A stretch of 64,000 nt of DNA from Marinobacter daepoensis DSM 16072. GTDB lineage: Bacteria > Pseudomonadota > Gammaproteobacteria > Pseudomonadales > Oleiphilaceae. Below are positions 23,724 through 34,916 of this stretch, piece after piece (positions within the stretch are counted from its first letter, which is position 1; each line of letters starts with the position of its first letter). Location: assembly GCF_000421165.1 (NCBI RefSeq), contig NZ_ATWI01000010.1, positions 124,001-188,000 of the forward strand, read 5' to 3'. Position numbers and translations under genes: made by a program. The notes under the pieces were generated by a model that saw only the letters and a program-made list of their open reading frames with translations, did not search any database and was not told where the DNA came from.

Positions 23724-25835
23724 TCAGATGCCTTCGCCCTGCCCGTTTGCAGAGCGAAGCTCGTGGATGATGCTTTTGTGTCGGGCGTGGCTTTGCCAGT
23801 TCTCCAGCCAGCTCAGAACGTCGGCTGCGGGCATGGGGCGGGCAATACCGTAACCCTGAATCAGGTCGCACCCCATTTTTTTCAGCGCCATGGCGTGTTC
23901 CAGCGTTTCAACGCCCTCTGCCAGCACTCGATGACGAAACCGCTGGGCCATGAAAATGATCCCTTCAACGATGGCCCGGTCGTTGGCGTCGCTCAGCATG
24001 TTACGGATAAAACTCTGGTCGATCTTGATCATGTCCACAGGCAGGCTGCGCAGATAGGTCATAGACGAGAACCCTGTCCCGAAGTCATCCAGCGCGACCT
24101 GAACGCCCAGTTTCCTGCAGCGGGCGAGCATGTTTGCCGCACTTTTGGTGTCCTCCAGGGCCGTTGATTCCAGAACTTCCAGCGTAACCTGGCCCGGGTT
24201 GACTGAGGGATGGGCGAGCAGACAGTCCGATAACACATCCACAAACGCCGGGTCCATCATGTGCGCCGCGCTGATATTGATGCAAACCGGAATCTCCTGG
24301 CCGGCTTCCTGCCATTGCTGCATTTTTGCCAGAGCGTGGTTGATCACCCACTGGCCAAGCGCAGACTCCAGGTGGCTGTGCTCCACCGCCGGGAGGAACA
24401 GCCCGGGGGCGATCAGGCCTTTTTCCGGATGATGCCAGCGAATCAGGGCCTCAAAGCCGATGATTTCCGAATCGGCCATTCTCAGCTGGGGCTGGAAGTG
24501 CAGTTCAAACTCATCGTTCTCAATGGCCTGGGCAATCTCTATTAACTGAAAACGTCGTTCCCGTTGCCAGGCATGCTGGCCCGGATCGAACACCTGATAC
24601 TGGTTGCGCCCTTTTTCTTTGGCGGAGTACATGGCGTGGTCAGCGTGCCGGATCAGGCCTTCGGCATCGGTGTTGTCCTCGGGATACCGGGTAATGCCGA
24701 GGCTGGCGGTTACCATGATCGGTGTGTCCTGAAGGGTGATCGGATCGCTGACCACCGACAGAATCCGCCGATAGTCGGCTTCTGACTGCTCACCTTCCAG
24801 AAGCAGAACGAATTCATCGCCTCCGATTCGGGCGATCACGGCATCTTCTTCCAGACGATTATTCAGACGCTCTCCGATAATGCGAAGGGCTTCATCGCCC
24901 ACGTCTGTGCCCAGTTGATCATTGATCAGTTTGAAACCATCGATATCCAGATAACAGACGAACAGAGGGTTGTTGTTGCGGTCGGCCGTCAGTTTGGCTG
25001 CGCGCAGCCGTTCTTCAATCCACTGCCGGTTAGGCAGCCCGGTGAGCGGGTCGTAGTTGGCCGCGCGGTCCAGTTCTTTGGCGTGGTTTTTGAGCGCTGT
25101 GATGTCGGAAAAAGTGGCAACGTGATAGTAGTTGGCCGGGCTATCAAGGTGTACCCGGCTGATCGACAGCAACTCTGCAAACTCTTCGCCGTTTTTACGA
25201 CGATTCCAGATTTCCCCTCGCCAGTGGTCGGTTTCTTCAATGGATTGCCACATGGTGCGGTAGAACGCCAGAGAGTGGCGGCCGGAACTGAGGATCGACG
25301 GAGCCAGTCCCAGGACTTCCTCTCTGGCATAGCCGGTGATCCGGGTGAAGGAAGGGTTAACGTCTACAATCCGGTTTTTCTGGTCGGAGATGATGATGGC
25401 ATCGTGGCTGCGGTCAAACACGCTGGCGGCAATACGCAGGCCACGTTCACCGTTTTTGCGGTCAGAGATGTCGCTTTGGATCAGGACAAAGCCGGGCGCG
25501 GTGCCGTCCGGGCCGCCAACGGGAGTGCCATAAGTGTGCACCCAGTACGGTTGCCCCTGAGCGTTGTACTGAAGCAGATCCATCTCGAACTCGGTGTTGC
25601 AGAACAGGTGCCTGCGAATCTTGGTGAGGCTGTCCTGATCGGTACAGGGGCCTGCCAGAAACTCGCTGGGCATGCGCCCTTTTATCGCTTCAAGCCGGTA
25701 TCCGGAGTGCGCTTCAAAAGCCGGGTTTACCCATTCCACCGCTCCGTCTGCACCGAGAATCAGAATCATGTTGCGGGTCACCTCGGCAACCAGTGCCAGA
25801 CGGTGTGGGACGATGATCTGATCGGGCGTATTCAT
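23724..25835 (-). CDS. PAS-PAS-GGDEF-EAL c-di-GMP enzyme
   Basis: 703 residues. Two PAS domains (about 15-125 and 140-250), each with the NPAFEAHSGY/NPSFTRITGY style core, are followed by GGDEF (about 265-425, intact RIGGDEF) and EAL (about 440-690, intact EALIRW and DDFGTGFSSMTYL). Both catalytic sites look complete, so it could make or degrade c-di-GMP, with the balance set by the PAS input. No membrane segment. It is convergent with the CbiM-like gene. The 238 nt upstream (25836-26073) are non-coding and include TATCCGTT (25955-25962)/AACGGATA (25987-25994), an inverted repeat of unknown role. Confidence 0.9.
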   Translation of the reverse strand: MNTPDQIIVPHRLALVAEVTRNMILILGADGAVEWVNPAFEAHSGYRLEAIKGRMPSEFLAGPCTDQDSLTKIRRHLFCNTEFEMDLLQYNAQGQPYWVHTYGTPVGGPDGTAPGFVLIQSDISDRKNGERGLRIAASVFDRSHDAIIISDQKNRIVDVNPSFTRITGYAREEVLGLAPSILSSGRHSLAFYRTMWQSIEETDHWRGEIWNRRKNGEEFAELLSISRVHLDSPANYYHVATFSDITALKNHAKELDRAANYDPLTGLPNRQWIEERLRAAKLTADRNNNPLFVCYLDIDGFKLINDQLGTDVGDEALRIIGERLNNRLEEDAVIARIGGDEFVLLLEGEQSEADYRRILSVVSDPITLQDTPIMVTASLGITRYPEDNTDAEGLIRHADHAMYSAKEKGRNQYQVFDPGQHAWQRERRFQLIEIAQAIENDEFELHFQPQLRMADSEIIGFEALIRWHHPEKGLIAPGLFLPAVEHSHLESALGQWVINHALAKMQQWQEAGQEIPVCINISAAHMMDPAFVDVLSDCLLAHPSVNPGQVTLEVLESTALEDTKSAANMLARCRKLGVQVALDDFGTGFSSMTYLRSLPVDMIKIDQSFIRNMLSDANDRAIVEGIIFMAQRFRHRVLAEGVETLEHAMALKKMGCDLIQGYGIARPMPAADVLSWLENWQSHARHKSIIHELRSANGQGEGI

Positions 25836-26073
25836 GGGCAGCGGTTGTTACCAGGTTGGCTTGTGGGCGTTGCGTTCTCGACTCCCTGTGAGAATAAACA
25901 AAAGGGTATTCTTTAATAATATAGATGATGCTGTGATCTATTGAGGTCGGTGACTATCCGTTTTTTGCAAAGCGGCGGGTGAGGATAACGGATACCGGGA
26001 GCCTGGGATACTCATCATTCAGGTTGGATAATTGACGTCCATCAATTTTCTGGCAATTTCTTGCCTGCCAGGC

Positions 26074-26607
26074 TCAGTGACGCCACCGGGAATGTTTTTG
26101 TAGCTTCCGCTGGAGGGTCCTGCGGTGCATGTTCAGTGCTCTGGCCGTTGCAGAGATGTTGCCCTCGTGTTCATTCAGTACGCGCTGGATGTGCTCCCAC
26201 TCCATTTCTTCCACCGACGGCGGTTCGGCCCGAAGTGCCGGGGCTCCATCCAGGGGCTCGAAGCCCTGAATCAGCTGGCTCACCGTCACCGGTTTGCACA
26301 GGTAGTTCACCGCGCCCCGGCGCATGGCTTCTACCGCGGTCGCAATGCTACCGTAGCCGGTCAGGACGAGAATCTCCAGAGAGTTGTTCTTCTGCAGAAG
26401 CTCCGGGAGCAGCTGCAGGCCACTTTCACCCGCCAGATTGAGATCCAGCACGCAGCGAGAGAAGGGTTCCGAAGCAAGAACCTGCAAGGCTTCAGAAGGC
26501 GTTCGTGTTGTCACACTCTCGATGCCCTGGCGGGTGAGAGAGCGGGCAAGAACCTGAAGAAAGGCTTCGTCGTCGTCCACCAGCAGCCAGCGTTCGCTAT
26601 CTGTCAT
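26074..26607 (-). CDS. RegA/PrrA/ActR-type redox response regulator
   Basis: 177-residue response regulator: receiver domain with LLVDDDEAFL and phospho-Asp in VLDLNLAGESGL, then a short proline-bearing linker and a C-terminal Fis-type helix-turn-helix (EGNISATARALNMHRRTLQRKLQKH), the hallmark arrangement of RegA. I prefer ATG 26607, which has AGGAG 9 nt upstream and overlaps the kinase stop by 11 nt, over GTG 26628. Homologues control aerobic/anaerobic gene sets, including respiratory oxidases. Its partner is the RegB-like kinase directly upstream. Confidence 0.88.
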   Translation of the reverse strand: MTDSERWLLVDDDEAFLQVLARSLTRQGIESVTTRTPSEALQVLASEPFSRCVLDLNLAGESGLQLLPELLQKNNSLEILVLTGYGSIATAVEAMRRGAVNYLCKPVTVSQLIQGFEPLDGAPALRAEPPSVEEMEWEHIQRVLNEHEGNISATARALNMHRRTLQRKLQKHSRWRH

Positions 26608-27889
26608 GCTCGGTGACTCCTGTGGCACGTTGATCCGAAACCGGGAGGTCGATCACCATGGTGGTGCCCTGATCGCCAACCCGGGCCCGGAGATGACCAT
26701 CCAGGCGCTGTATCGTGGCGTTTGACAGAAAAAGTCCCACTCCCAGGCCGTTGCGGGAGTCGACGATGTCTTCGCCGGGTGCTCCTGCAAAGGCGCTCTG
26801 AAGGCCGTCGCCATGGTCTTCGACAATCACCTCCAGCCTGGTTTCACCAGACCGGCGGCATTGGACCCCTACCCATTGTGGACTGGCGGTGAGCGCATTG
26901 GCCAACAGGTTCAGTACGGCCTGATCCAGAGTGGCGTCCACCGCGACATGGGCGTCCGGCCAGTGGCCGGCCCAGCGAATCGGCCCGGCGGGCCAGAGCA
27001 GGGTTGCCGATTCCCGCAGGCGATCGAGCCATGCGCCCACGGGAAGGATCTCCAGCCTGGCCGTTCGGGCCTCAACGGCTGCCTGGGTCAGTTGCTGAAG
27101 ATGGCCGCTGCATAGCGAGAGTTGTTGCTGCATCATCGTCAGGTCTTCCTGCAGATGCGGGTCTTTCTGCACGGAGGTGGTCGATTGCATTTCGTCCAGA
27201 AGCAGGGTCATGGTATTCAGCGGGGTGCCCAAACGGTGGGCCACGGAGGCGGCGGACAGGCCCAGGGCAATGATCTGTTCGTCACGCAGACGGGTCTCCC
27301 GGAACAGGCCAAGTTGCGATTGCTGGGCCCGTAGCTGTCGGGCCAGTGTGCCCACAACCAGCAGCAGAATAGCGGCCGTCAGAGCAAAGGTGACCCACAT
27401 GCCGACCAGATGCAGCTGCGCAAGGTCACCGCCATGGTGTTCGTGTTCGATAGCCGGTGTGTGCCAGATCACCAGCGCGGTGTAGGCCAGAATGCCGGAG
27501 AGGGTCAGGACAATGCCCTGGCGGCCGGGAACCAGAATGATGGCGACTGCAATGGGCAGCAACAAAAGCGAAACCAGCGGGTTGGTGTAGCCACCCGTGA
27601 GATAAAGCCAGAACCCGATCAGGATCAGGTCTCCGGCCAGGGTCAGGCTGACCGTCAGGGCTGAGGCGGGAGGGCGACGGCTGAACCAGAGCCATCCCAG
27701 CGTTGCCAGTACGCCATAAAGCAGGCACAGCAGCAGCGACTCTGCACGATGGGCCAGGGAAACGGTGGTTTCGGCCACGGCCACGGCCACCAGTAAGGTA
27801 AGAATAATGGCCAGCCGCATGCCCAGAAGGTAACGTGCGGCTTGCCGAAAACCGGTTTGAGAGTGAGTCAGCCATTCCATGGAGGGCAT
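26597..27889 (-). CDS. RegB/PrrB-like redox sensor histidine kinase
   Basis: 430 residues with about six N-terminal membrane helices. The quinone-binding motif GGxxNPF of RegB is present as GGYTNPL (near residue 100). The H-box reads SVAHRLGTPLNTMTLLLDEM, as in RegB/PrrB, and a cysteine in QQLSLCSGHL stands where the redox-active RegB cysteine is expected. The ATPase domain has NLLANALTASP and DHGDGL, and a GLGVGLFLS glycine box. It most likely reads the quinone pool or thiol redox state. The gene lies 41 nt downstream of the KaiC-like/ATP-grasp gene on the same strand, so read-through is possible. Confidence 0.87.
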   Translation of the reverse strand: MPSMEWLTHSQTGFRQAARYLLGMRLAIILTLLVAVAVAETTVSLAHRAESLLLCLLYGVLATLGWLWFSRRPPASALTVSLTLAGDLILIGFWLYLTGGYTNPLVSLLLLPIAVAIILVPGRQGIVLTLSGILAYTALVIWHTPAIEHEHHGGDLAQLHLVGMWVTFALTAAILLLVVGTLARQLRAQQSQLGLFRETRLRDEQIIALGLSAASVAHRLGTPLNTMTLLLDEMQSTTSVQKDPHLQEDLTMMQQQLSLCSGHLQQLTQAAVEARTARLEILPVGAWLDRLRESATLLWPAGPIRWAGHWPDAHVAVDATLDQAVLNLLANALTASPQWVGVQCRRSGETRLEVIVEDHGDGLQSAFAGAPGEDIVDSRNGLGVGLFLSNATIQRLDGHLRARVGDQGTTMVIDLPVSDQRATGVTEHDR

Positions 27890-27930
27890 TCTATCAGCCT
27901 GCTGCCGATGCCGGTGTGGAAAATGTGCAG

Positions 27931-30519
27931 CTATTGCCCCGGGTCAACCGGTCGATAACACACCAGACGCTGTTGCTCGATATCGGCACGGACCTGCAGG
28001 GGCCACTGAGGCATATGATACACCCGGATCGCCCGCTCGATCTCCGAATCCGGGTTGTCCGGGGGAGCTTCCCCTGGCAGGTGGTCTGGTTGATAGACAC
28101 ACTCCTCCGACTCTGGAAACACGGCCACGTAGGCGATGCCGGATTCCACAAGATCCTGGAAGAAATGGGAGCCGTAAGACAGGTCAGGCACCATATCACC
28201 GGCATTCTCCGAGACCTCGACCAGAATCCTGATCCCGGCAATGTCCGAAAAACGAACCGGGACACCCAGTTCCGGGCTGCTGGTACCCCATCGTCCTGGC
28301 CCCATCAAAAGGGTGCTGGCACCGGATTCACGGATTCGTTCGCCCAGGCGCCGGGCAACGTCGTATCGCTGGCTGGTGGTCAGGTTGGCGTAGACACTGG
28401 CATCGATACGGATGACCCGTTCGATGGACTGATTGATGTTGCCACCCATGAAATGCCCTTCGGTACAGAATATCTGGCGGTTCCGGGGCAGGTGTTGTGG
28501 CAGGGAAACCGGCCCGGAGTTTCCAATCGTGGCCAACGGGCGACACTGCACGAGGTTGAATGCGGGTTCTCCCTGCTCGTTCAGGTGCAGGGTAAATTCC
28601 ACGTCAACGGGGTGCTGGTACCCGGCCTCAAGGGTGTTAAGCAGGGCCGATAGCCGTGTGATAAACGAGCTGCCCTGAACCAGTGGGCGGAAGGTCAGTC
28701 GCCAGACGGGCCCCTGCAGGCCGATCTCTTCGGCACGGGCGGTGGCGGCCCGGTCCACCTCGGCCAGCTGGGCAATGGGGATGTCCGTCGTGGTCTCGAG
28801 CACCTGGCTCAGGGGGCGGGTGTCCAGCCGGCCTTCCTGAAGGTCGAGCAGGTCTACCAGATGCTGGGAGAACCGGTAGCATTCGTCCGGGGACCGGAAC
28901 GGTTGGCGGGTGGGCTGATCCAGGGCCATGACGGCCGCATGGTCTCCTTCAATCCGGTCGACAGCCCGGGTGCCCAGGCCCATCACCAGGCGGACCATGC
29001 CGGCTTTCGGGTCCATGGTGCGGTCCCAGGCGAAGGTATTCCGGGACACGCCGACTCCGGCTGCATCGGGCAGATAGTAGCGGCCATGAAAGCGCCCATT
29101 GACCCGCTGGATCAGCAGCGCCATGGGCTCTTCCCGCTGGTCCAGCCCGCGATGCTTACGATAAACCAGAGCATCTTCGTTCATGGACGAGGCATAGACC
29201 TGGCGGATGGCGTTTTCAAACTCCGCCAGGCGTTGTTCCGGCGGGCCCTGGTTGATCAGAAAAACGCTGTCGTACTTGCCGGCAAAGGCATTGCCAAAGC
29301 CGTCCTCCTGAAGGCTGGAGGAGCGGACCAGAATCGGGTACTGGCCATAATGATCCAGCAGGCGTTCCAGTTCCGACCGGATCTCGGCAGGGAACTGTCC
29401 GGTCAGGATGGCCTGCCTTAACGCCGGTGCTTCGTTGAGGTAGCCCGCCTCAGAACGCTGTCTCATGATGGCGGGCCAGAGGCCGTTGTGAACCAGAAAA
29501 GCGTAGTAGGCATCGGTACCCAGATAGCTGGAATCGTGGGGTTCCAGGTTGGCCTGCCAGAGGTCTCCGGCGTCGTTCAGAAGAATGTTCCGGGCAATCA
29601 GCATACCGCTGGCCTTGCCGCCAATGTAACCGCTACCGACCAGCCGGCTGCGTATGGTTAACAGGTCTTCCAGGCTCAGATACCGTCGGGCCAGGCCAAG
29701 AATCTGTGGGTCCCGGCTGATCATGACCTGAAGTACCTGTTCCTGCAGATCCTCCATGCCGGCCTGATCCTGCTCGAACACCGCTCGACTGGCCTCCTGG
29801 AACAGCCGGTCCCAGTAATCCAGCAGGGGTTGGCGGTGCAGACGTTCTGATTCAAGGGTTGCCTGCAGCCGGGTAGCATCACTGCTGTCGGTGATGGGGC
29901 GAAACCGGCCGCCTTGTTCCCGGTGGGGCAGGAACATGGTGGGCGATTGCCGGCGCCAGGCTTTGATTGGGTGAATCTGGACGTCCTCGCCATGTCGATG
30001 CACGTCAATCATCACCTGGGTGGTTTGCCGGATACGATCCAGCGTCATCCGGGAATGCCGGTCGGGATGCAGCGCAAACCAGGCGACCGTGTCGAGCTCA
30101 AACAGGAACGGGCACACTACCCGGAAAAAATTCCCGACCATGGCGTCGGTGGCCCAGGCGTTCAGCAGCTCGCTGAGACTGTCGCAAACATAGAAAGCCC
30201 CCCGCCCATGCTGCTCAATCAGGCGCCAGACCCGGCTGGTGAAGCTTTCGAAGCCGCCCAGAGCGTCGATGGTGATGGTGCGCACCGCAGGGTGCTGGTC
30301 AATGATCGGGGGGTGTTCGCCAAAGCGGAGGTAGATGATGTGCCGGCCTGTATCGGCGGCGGAATCGAGGAACGGAATCACGAACCGGCGGTAGTCGTCC
30401 AGGTCAGACACTCGCCAGACGACATTGTCGCCGATTCGCAAACCATCCAGTACCTCATCCAGACCGGTCAGCCCGGTAGAAACCCGGTCTGTGGCCTGGA
30501 GAGGCAACTGGTGGCTCAT
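27931..30519 (-). CDS. KaiC-like domain fused to PEP/pyruvate-binding ATP-grasp domain
   Basis: 862 residues. Residues 10-240 begin like a KaiC/RadA ATPase (STGLTGLDEVLDGLRIGDNVVW), but the Walker A loop is gone: the sequence runs VSDLDDYRR where GxxGxGKT belongs. Residues about 285-680 form the ATP-grasp domain of PEP synthase/pyruvate phosphate dikinase (IGGKASGMLIARN, LVRSSSLQEDGFGNAFAGKYDS, VDVEFTLHL, LVQCRPLA). The swivelling phosphohistidine domain and PEP barrel are absent; an unassigned C-terminal region has GPGRWGTSSPELGVPV. It follows gdhA by 7 nt, suggesting a link to nitrogen/carbon balance. Function unknown. Confidence 0.78.
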   Translation of the reverse strand: MSHQLPLQATDRVSTGLTGLDEVLDGLRIGDNVVWRVSDLDDYRRFVIPFLDSAADTGRHIIYLRFGEHPPIIDQHPAVRTITIDALGGFESFTSRVWRLIEQHGRGAFYVCDSLSELLNAWATDAMVGNFFRVVCPFLFELDTVAWFALHPDRHSRMTLDRIRQTTQVMIDVHRHGEDVQIHPIKAWRRQSPTMFLPHREQGGRFRPITDSSDATRLQATLESERLHRQPLLDYWDRLFQEASRAVFEQDQAGMEDLQEQVLQVMISRDPQILGLARRYLSLEDLLTIRSRLVGSGYIGGKASGMLIARNILLNDAGDLWQANLEPHDSSYLGTDAYYAFLVHNGLWPAIMRQRSEAGYLNEAPALRQAILTGQFPAEIRSELERLLDHYGQYPILVRSSSLQEDGFGNAFAGKYDSVFLINQGPPEQRLAEFENAIRQVYASSMNEDALVYRKHRGLDQREEPMALLIQRVNGRFHGRYYLPDAAGVGVSRNTFAWDRTMDPKAGMVRLVMGLGTRAVDRIEGDHAAVMALDQPTRQPFRSPDECYRFSQHLVDLLDLQEGRLDTRPLSQVLETTTDIPIAQLAEVDRAATARAEEIGLQGPVWRLTFRPLVQGSSFITRLSALLNTLEAGYQHPVDVEFTLHLNEQGEPAFNLVQCRPLATIGNSGPVSLPQHLPRNRQIFCTEGHFMGGNINQSIERVIRIDASVYANLTTSQRYDVARRLGERIRESGASTLLMGPGRWGTSSPELGVPVRFSDIAGIRILVEVSENAGDMVPDLSYGSHFFQDLVESGIAYVAVFPESEECVYQPDHLPGEAPPDNPDSEIERAIRVYHMPQWPLQVRADIEQQRLVCYRPVDPGQ

Positions 30520-30526
30520 GGCCGGA

Positions 30527-31984
<1,458 letters not shown>

Positions 31985-32124
31985 TTAAACCGGTGTGTCT
32001 GTGCTGCGGAGATACCTCCAATGGGGTGCGGCATTGTGTCTCAAGCCAGCGTAAACGAAGGGCTTTACAATTCCGGATCATGAGTGACCTAACTGATGGC
32101 CTTGCCTCAAGGAACCCCCTGACA

Positions 32125-34152
32125 ATGTTGAAAAAACATCATCTGGCTCGTTGTATCAGCCTTGCGATGGCCGGCACTGTGGCCGCCCCTCTTGCACTGG
32201 CCCAAACGGATTCTGCAAGCCCGGTACTGATCCGGGTTACGGAAGGACAGTCCTCCGAAGCGGCTCGTCTTTCCGCGGCGGCGGTTCAGTCAGAACCGGT
32301 GCAGCGCCTGTCTGGCAGCCCCTCGGTTTCCTTGTCCCGGATGGGGGGGCGAGGCCTTGATCCGGTGATTCATGGCCAGAGTGAGGAGCGTGTGGAAGTG
32401 CTGATTGACGGCATGCGCGTTGAGGGGGCCTGCCCGAGCCGGATGGACCCGCCAGCCAGCCGGTTGAGTACCTCCCTGGCGCCGGTGCTGGAGGTGCGCA
32501 CCAGTAACCGCACTCTGCGTTGGGGGCCGATTGCCGGTGGTCAGGTGGTGGCAACCACCGCCGCCCCGGAATTTGAAGATGACCACCTTACCTCTGGCCA
32601 TCTGACGATTGGCGCTTCCGATAATGGCGACGGGAGGCTGGTAAACGGCAGTGTCGCCGCGGGTCGGAAAGATGCCTTTATTCGCCTGGCGGGCGGTTAC
32701 GACGAAGCCGATGACTATGAAGATGGCGACGGGAACGACGTTCGCAGTGCCTATGAAAATACGGAAGGCCGGGTGGACGGGGCCTGGACCTCCGAGCAGG
32801 GCTTTTTCGTCAAGGGGATGGCCAGTCGTCAGGAAGAGCGGGATGTGAAATTCCCGGGCCGAGGGATGGATGCGCCAAAAACGGATACAGATCTGTACCG
32901 TCTTGAGGTGGGAGCACCCGTGGCGAACGGTGCCTGGAGCCTGATGACCTGGCAGGCTGATGTAGATCACGTCATGGATAACTTCAGTCTTCGTGACTCG
33001 CCGATGAAAATGCAGACCAATTCCGAAACCCGCACCCGGGGCGCCAGACTGGTACTGGATCAGACCATCAACTACACCCGTGACATCGCCATTGGCATTG
33101 ATGTCGAAAGCAACGAGTGGGACGCCACCATGTACAACGGTATGGGGCTGACTAACGAGGCATCGTTGATGTGGCCGGGTGTGGAGCGCGACCGGGTGGG
33201 GGTGTTTCTGGAAGGGTTTCATCAGATTCGGATGAACACCCGTTTGGGTGCCGGTATCCGGTATGACCGTGTGGAAATGGATGCGACCCGGGCGGACCAG
33301 ACCTTCCGGCCGATGCCTGGGGGCATGATGGTGTTTTCTCCCGCCACCCTCTACGCCTCGGCTTATGGCGTAACGGACATCAAGGCCAATGACGACAATG
33401 TGAGCGGGTTCCTGACCGGAGAATGGCGGTTCTCGCCCGCCCAGTCTCTGGAGCTGACCGCGAGTCACAGCGTGCGATCACCGAGTGTGAATGAGAGATA
33501 CGTTGCCCAGAAAACCATGAAAGGCAGCTGGGTGGGTAACCCGGAACTTGAGACCGAAAAACACTACAAGCTGGAACTCAGTCTGCCGGGGCGGCAAGGC
33601 CAGTGGAGCTGGCGTCCGGCGATGTGGGTGGATCAGGTTGACGACTACGTTTACCGCTTTGAAACCCGCACCCCGAACAACACCACCGACACCCGTTATC
33701 GCAATATTGATGCTCGTCTGCTGGGGGTTGAGGGAGAGCTCGGCTGGAGCAACGGAACCTGGAGCAGCAGCAGCAAGCTGGCGTCTGTCCGGGGCGAAAA
33801 CCGGGATGAAAACCAGTCATTGCCCCGCATCCCTCCGATCCAGTTTATCCAGACTGTGGGTTGGCAGTATCAGGGGCACACTCTGGAAGCGGAGTGGCAA
33901 CTGGCGCGCCGGCAGGATCGGGTCGATACGGACTCCGGCCTGGATCCCAGTACCTCTCCGGGCTATGGCGTGTTCAACCTTTCTGGTACGCACCCCCTCA
34001 TGACCAATCTGAGCCTGACCTGGGCGCTGGATAATGTCTTTGACAAGGCCTGGGCGTACCATGTAAGCAAAGACAACCTGTCGGACAGCGGTGTGTTTCG
34101 GGTGAATGAACCGGGACGCACGCTTCGGGCAGCACTGACTGCCCGTTGGTAA
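32125..34152 (+). CDS. TonB-dependent receptor, OprC/NosA copper-receptor type
   Basis: 675-residue outer-membrane receptor: signal peptide ending ALAQ (residues about 1-29), plug domain to about 180, then the beta-barrel with a C-terminal aromatic-poor ending LTARW. The plug segment VEVLIDGMRVEGACPSRMDPP resembles the GACPNRMDPPTSY motif of copper receptors OprC/NosA, and Met-rich spots (SPMKMQTNS, PMPGGMMVF) fit copper. I chose ATG 32125 (AAGGA 11 nt upstream); earlier starts add a tail with no signal peptide. A TACAAT -10-like hexamer is at 32066-32071. Ends before a strong terminator. Confidence 0.82.
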   Translation: MLKKHHLARCISLAMAGTVAAPLALAQTDSASPVLIRVTEGQSSEAARLSAAAVQSEPVQRLSGSPSVSLSRMGGRGLDPVIHGQSEERVEVLIDGMRVEGACPSRMDPPASRLSTSLAPVLEVRTSNRTLRWGPIAGGQVVATTAAPEFEDDHLTSGHLTIGASDNGDGRLVNGSVAAGRKDAFIRLAGGYDEADDYEDGDGNDVRSAYENTEGRVDGAWTSEQGFFVKGMASRQEERDVKFPGRGMDAPKTDTDLYRLEVGAPVANGAWSLMTWQADVDHVMDNFSLRDSPMKMQTNSETRTRGARLVLDQTINYTRDIAIGIDVESNEWDATMYNGMGLTNEASLMWPGVERDRVGVFLEGFHQIRMNTRLGAGIRYDRVEMDATRADQTFRPMPGGMMVFSPATLYASAYGVTDIKANDDNVSGFLTGEWRFSPAQSLELTASHSVRSPSVNERYVAQKTMKGSWVGNPELETEKHYKLELSLPGRQGQWSWRPAMWVDQVDDYVYRFETRTPNNTTDTRYRNIDARLLGVEGELGWSNGTWSSSSKLASVRGENRDENQSLPRIPPIQFIQTVGWQYQGHTLEAEWQLARRQDRVDTDSGLDPSTSPGYGVFNLSGTHPLMTNLSLTWALDNVFDKAWAYHVSKDNLSDSGVFRVNEPGRTLRAALTARW

Positions 34153-34203
34153 GTCCTGAAGATGGCGGTTACCCGCTTCTCATAGCCGGCGGGTGACATT
34201 GAT

Positions 34204-34241
34204 ACCCCGGGTGGAGTTGCCTTCATCCGGGGTCTTTTTTT
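34204..34241 (+). terminator. Rho-independent terminator after the TonB receptor
   Basis: ACCCCGG (34204-34210) pairs with CCGGGGT (34227-34233), with further partial pairing in the loop, followed by C and seven T residues to 34241. Confidence 0.85.
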
Positions 34242-34353
34242 GCGGTTGGTCAAACTGTGTTCCGGTCAGAAGTGACTACAATAACTCAGGGTTGGCAACG
34301 CTTGCTGCATTCTGAGTGTCGCGGCGTCTGGCCTGTCGATGAGGTCGCTGTGG

Positions 34354-34800
34354 TTACCGGGTTGGCCAGTAACGCTGCATCTCCAGGAACAGGAACGAGG
34401 CGCTCCAGGTGATCATGAGCAGGCCGGTCAGGGCTTCAATGCCGGTAAGATAGCGCAGTTGCCCCATGGGTTCGATATCGCCGTAGCCCAGGGTGGTAAA
34501 GGTGGTGAAAGAAAAATAGGCCGCGTCCAGCATGGTGCCACTGAAGTTGCCCAGCAACTGGCCCCAGCCCTCGGCGTGGTGCATGAAGTAGAACGCCGTG
34601 GCAAAAACCCAGACTTCCAGGGCGTGGGCCGCCAGGCAGCCCAGCACCGCAATCGTTAACCGGAAGTGGTGGCTTTGACGCAGCTTGGTCAACACCCTGC
34701 TCAGGCGAATCAGAGCTTCGTTATGAATGACCACCACCACGCACACGAGCAGTGTGTTGAGCAGGGTGGCGTTGATCAGGGTGTCATGGCTTCCGTCCAC
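34354..34800 (-). CDS. Two-helix potassium channel family protein
   Basis: 148-residue membrane protein. Hydrophobic segments at about 10-30, 50-72 and 115-138 flank a pore helix and selectivity filter TTFTTLGYGDIEP (about 97-109), the canonical K+ filter TxGYGD. No RCK/TrkA-N domain or cyclic-nucleotide domain is attached, so gating is unclear. The gene stands alone, convergent with the TonB receptor and divergent from the RND operon. Confidence 0.88.
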   Translation of the reverse strand: MDGSHDTLINATLLNTLLVCVVVVIHNEALIRLSRVLTKLRQSHHFRLTIAVLGCLAAHALEVWVFATAFYFMHHAEGWGQLLGNFSGTMLDAAYFSFTTFTTLGYGDIEPMGQLRYLTGIEALTGLLMITWSASFLFLEMQRYWPTR

Positions 34801-34853
34801 GTTGGCCGGTCCTGAGTTTGGGATGGGTCGGTCGGAGTAATCCGGAATCTTTT

Positions 34854-34875
34854 GAAAATTGTATAGTAAATTTTC
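34854..34875. promoter_or_regulatory. Palindrome upstream of the RND efflux operon
   Basis: GAAAATT-GTATAGTA-AATTTTC, perfect 7-bp arms with an 8-nt centre, 41 nt upstream of the adaptor ATG, in an otherwise GC-rich region. It has the look of a TetR/MarR-type operator, but no repressor gene is adjacent. Confidence 0.5.
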
Positions 34876-34916
34876 TGCCTTCGCGCACCTTCATTTGATC
34901 AGAGCACTGGCGACCT

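Noticed and set aside
24915..25916. 333-codon open frame on the plus strand
   Set aside because: Antisense to the PAS-PAS-GGDEF-EAL gene, whose motifs are intact; shadow frame.
32290..33468. 392-codon open frame on the minus strand
   Set aside because: Antisense to the TonB receptor; His/Gly/Gln-rich product with no recognisable domain.
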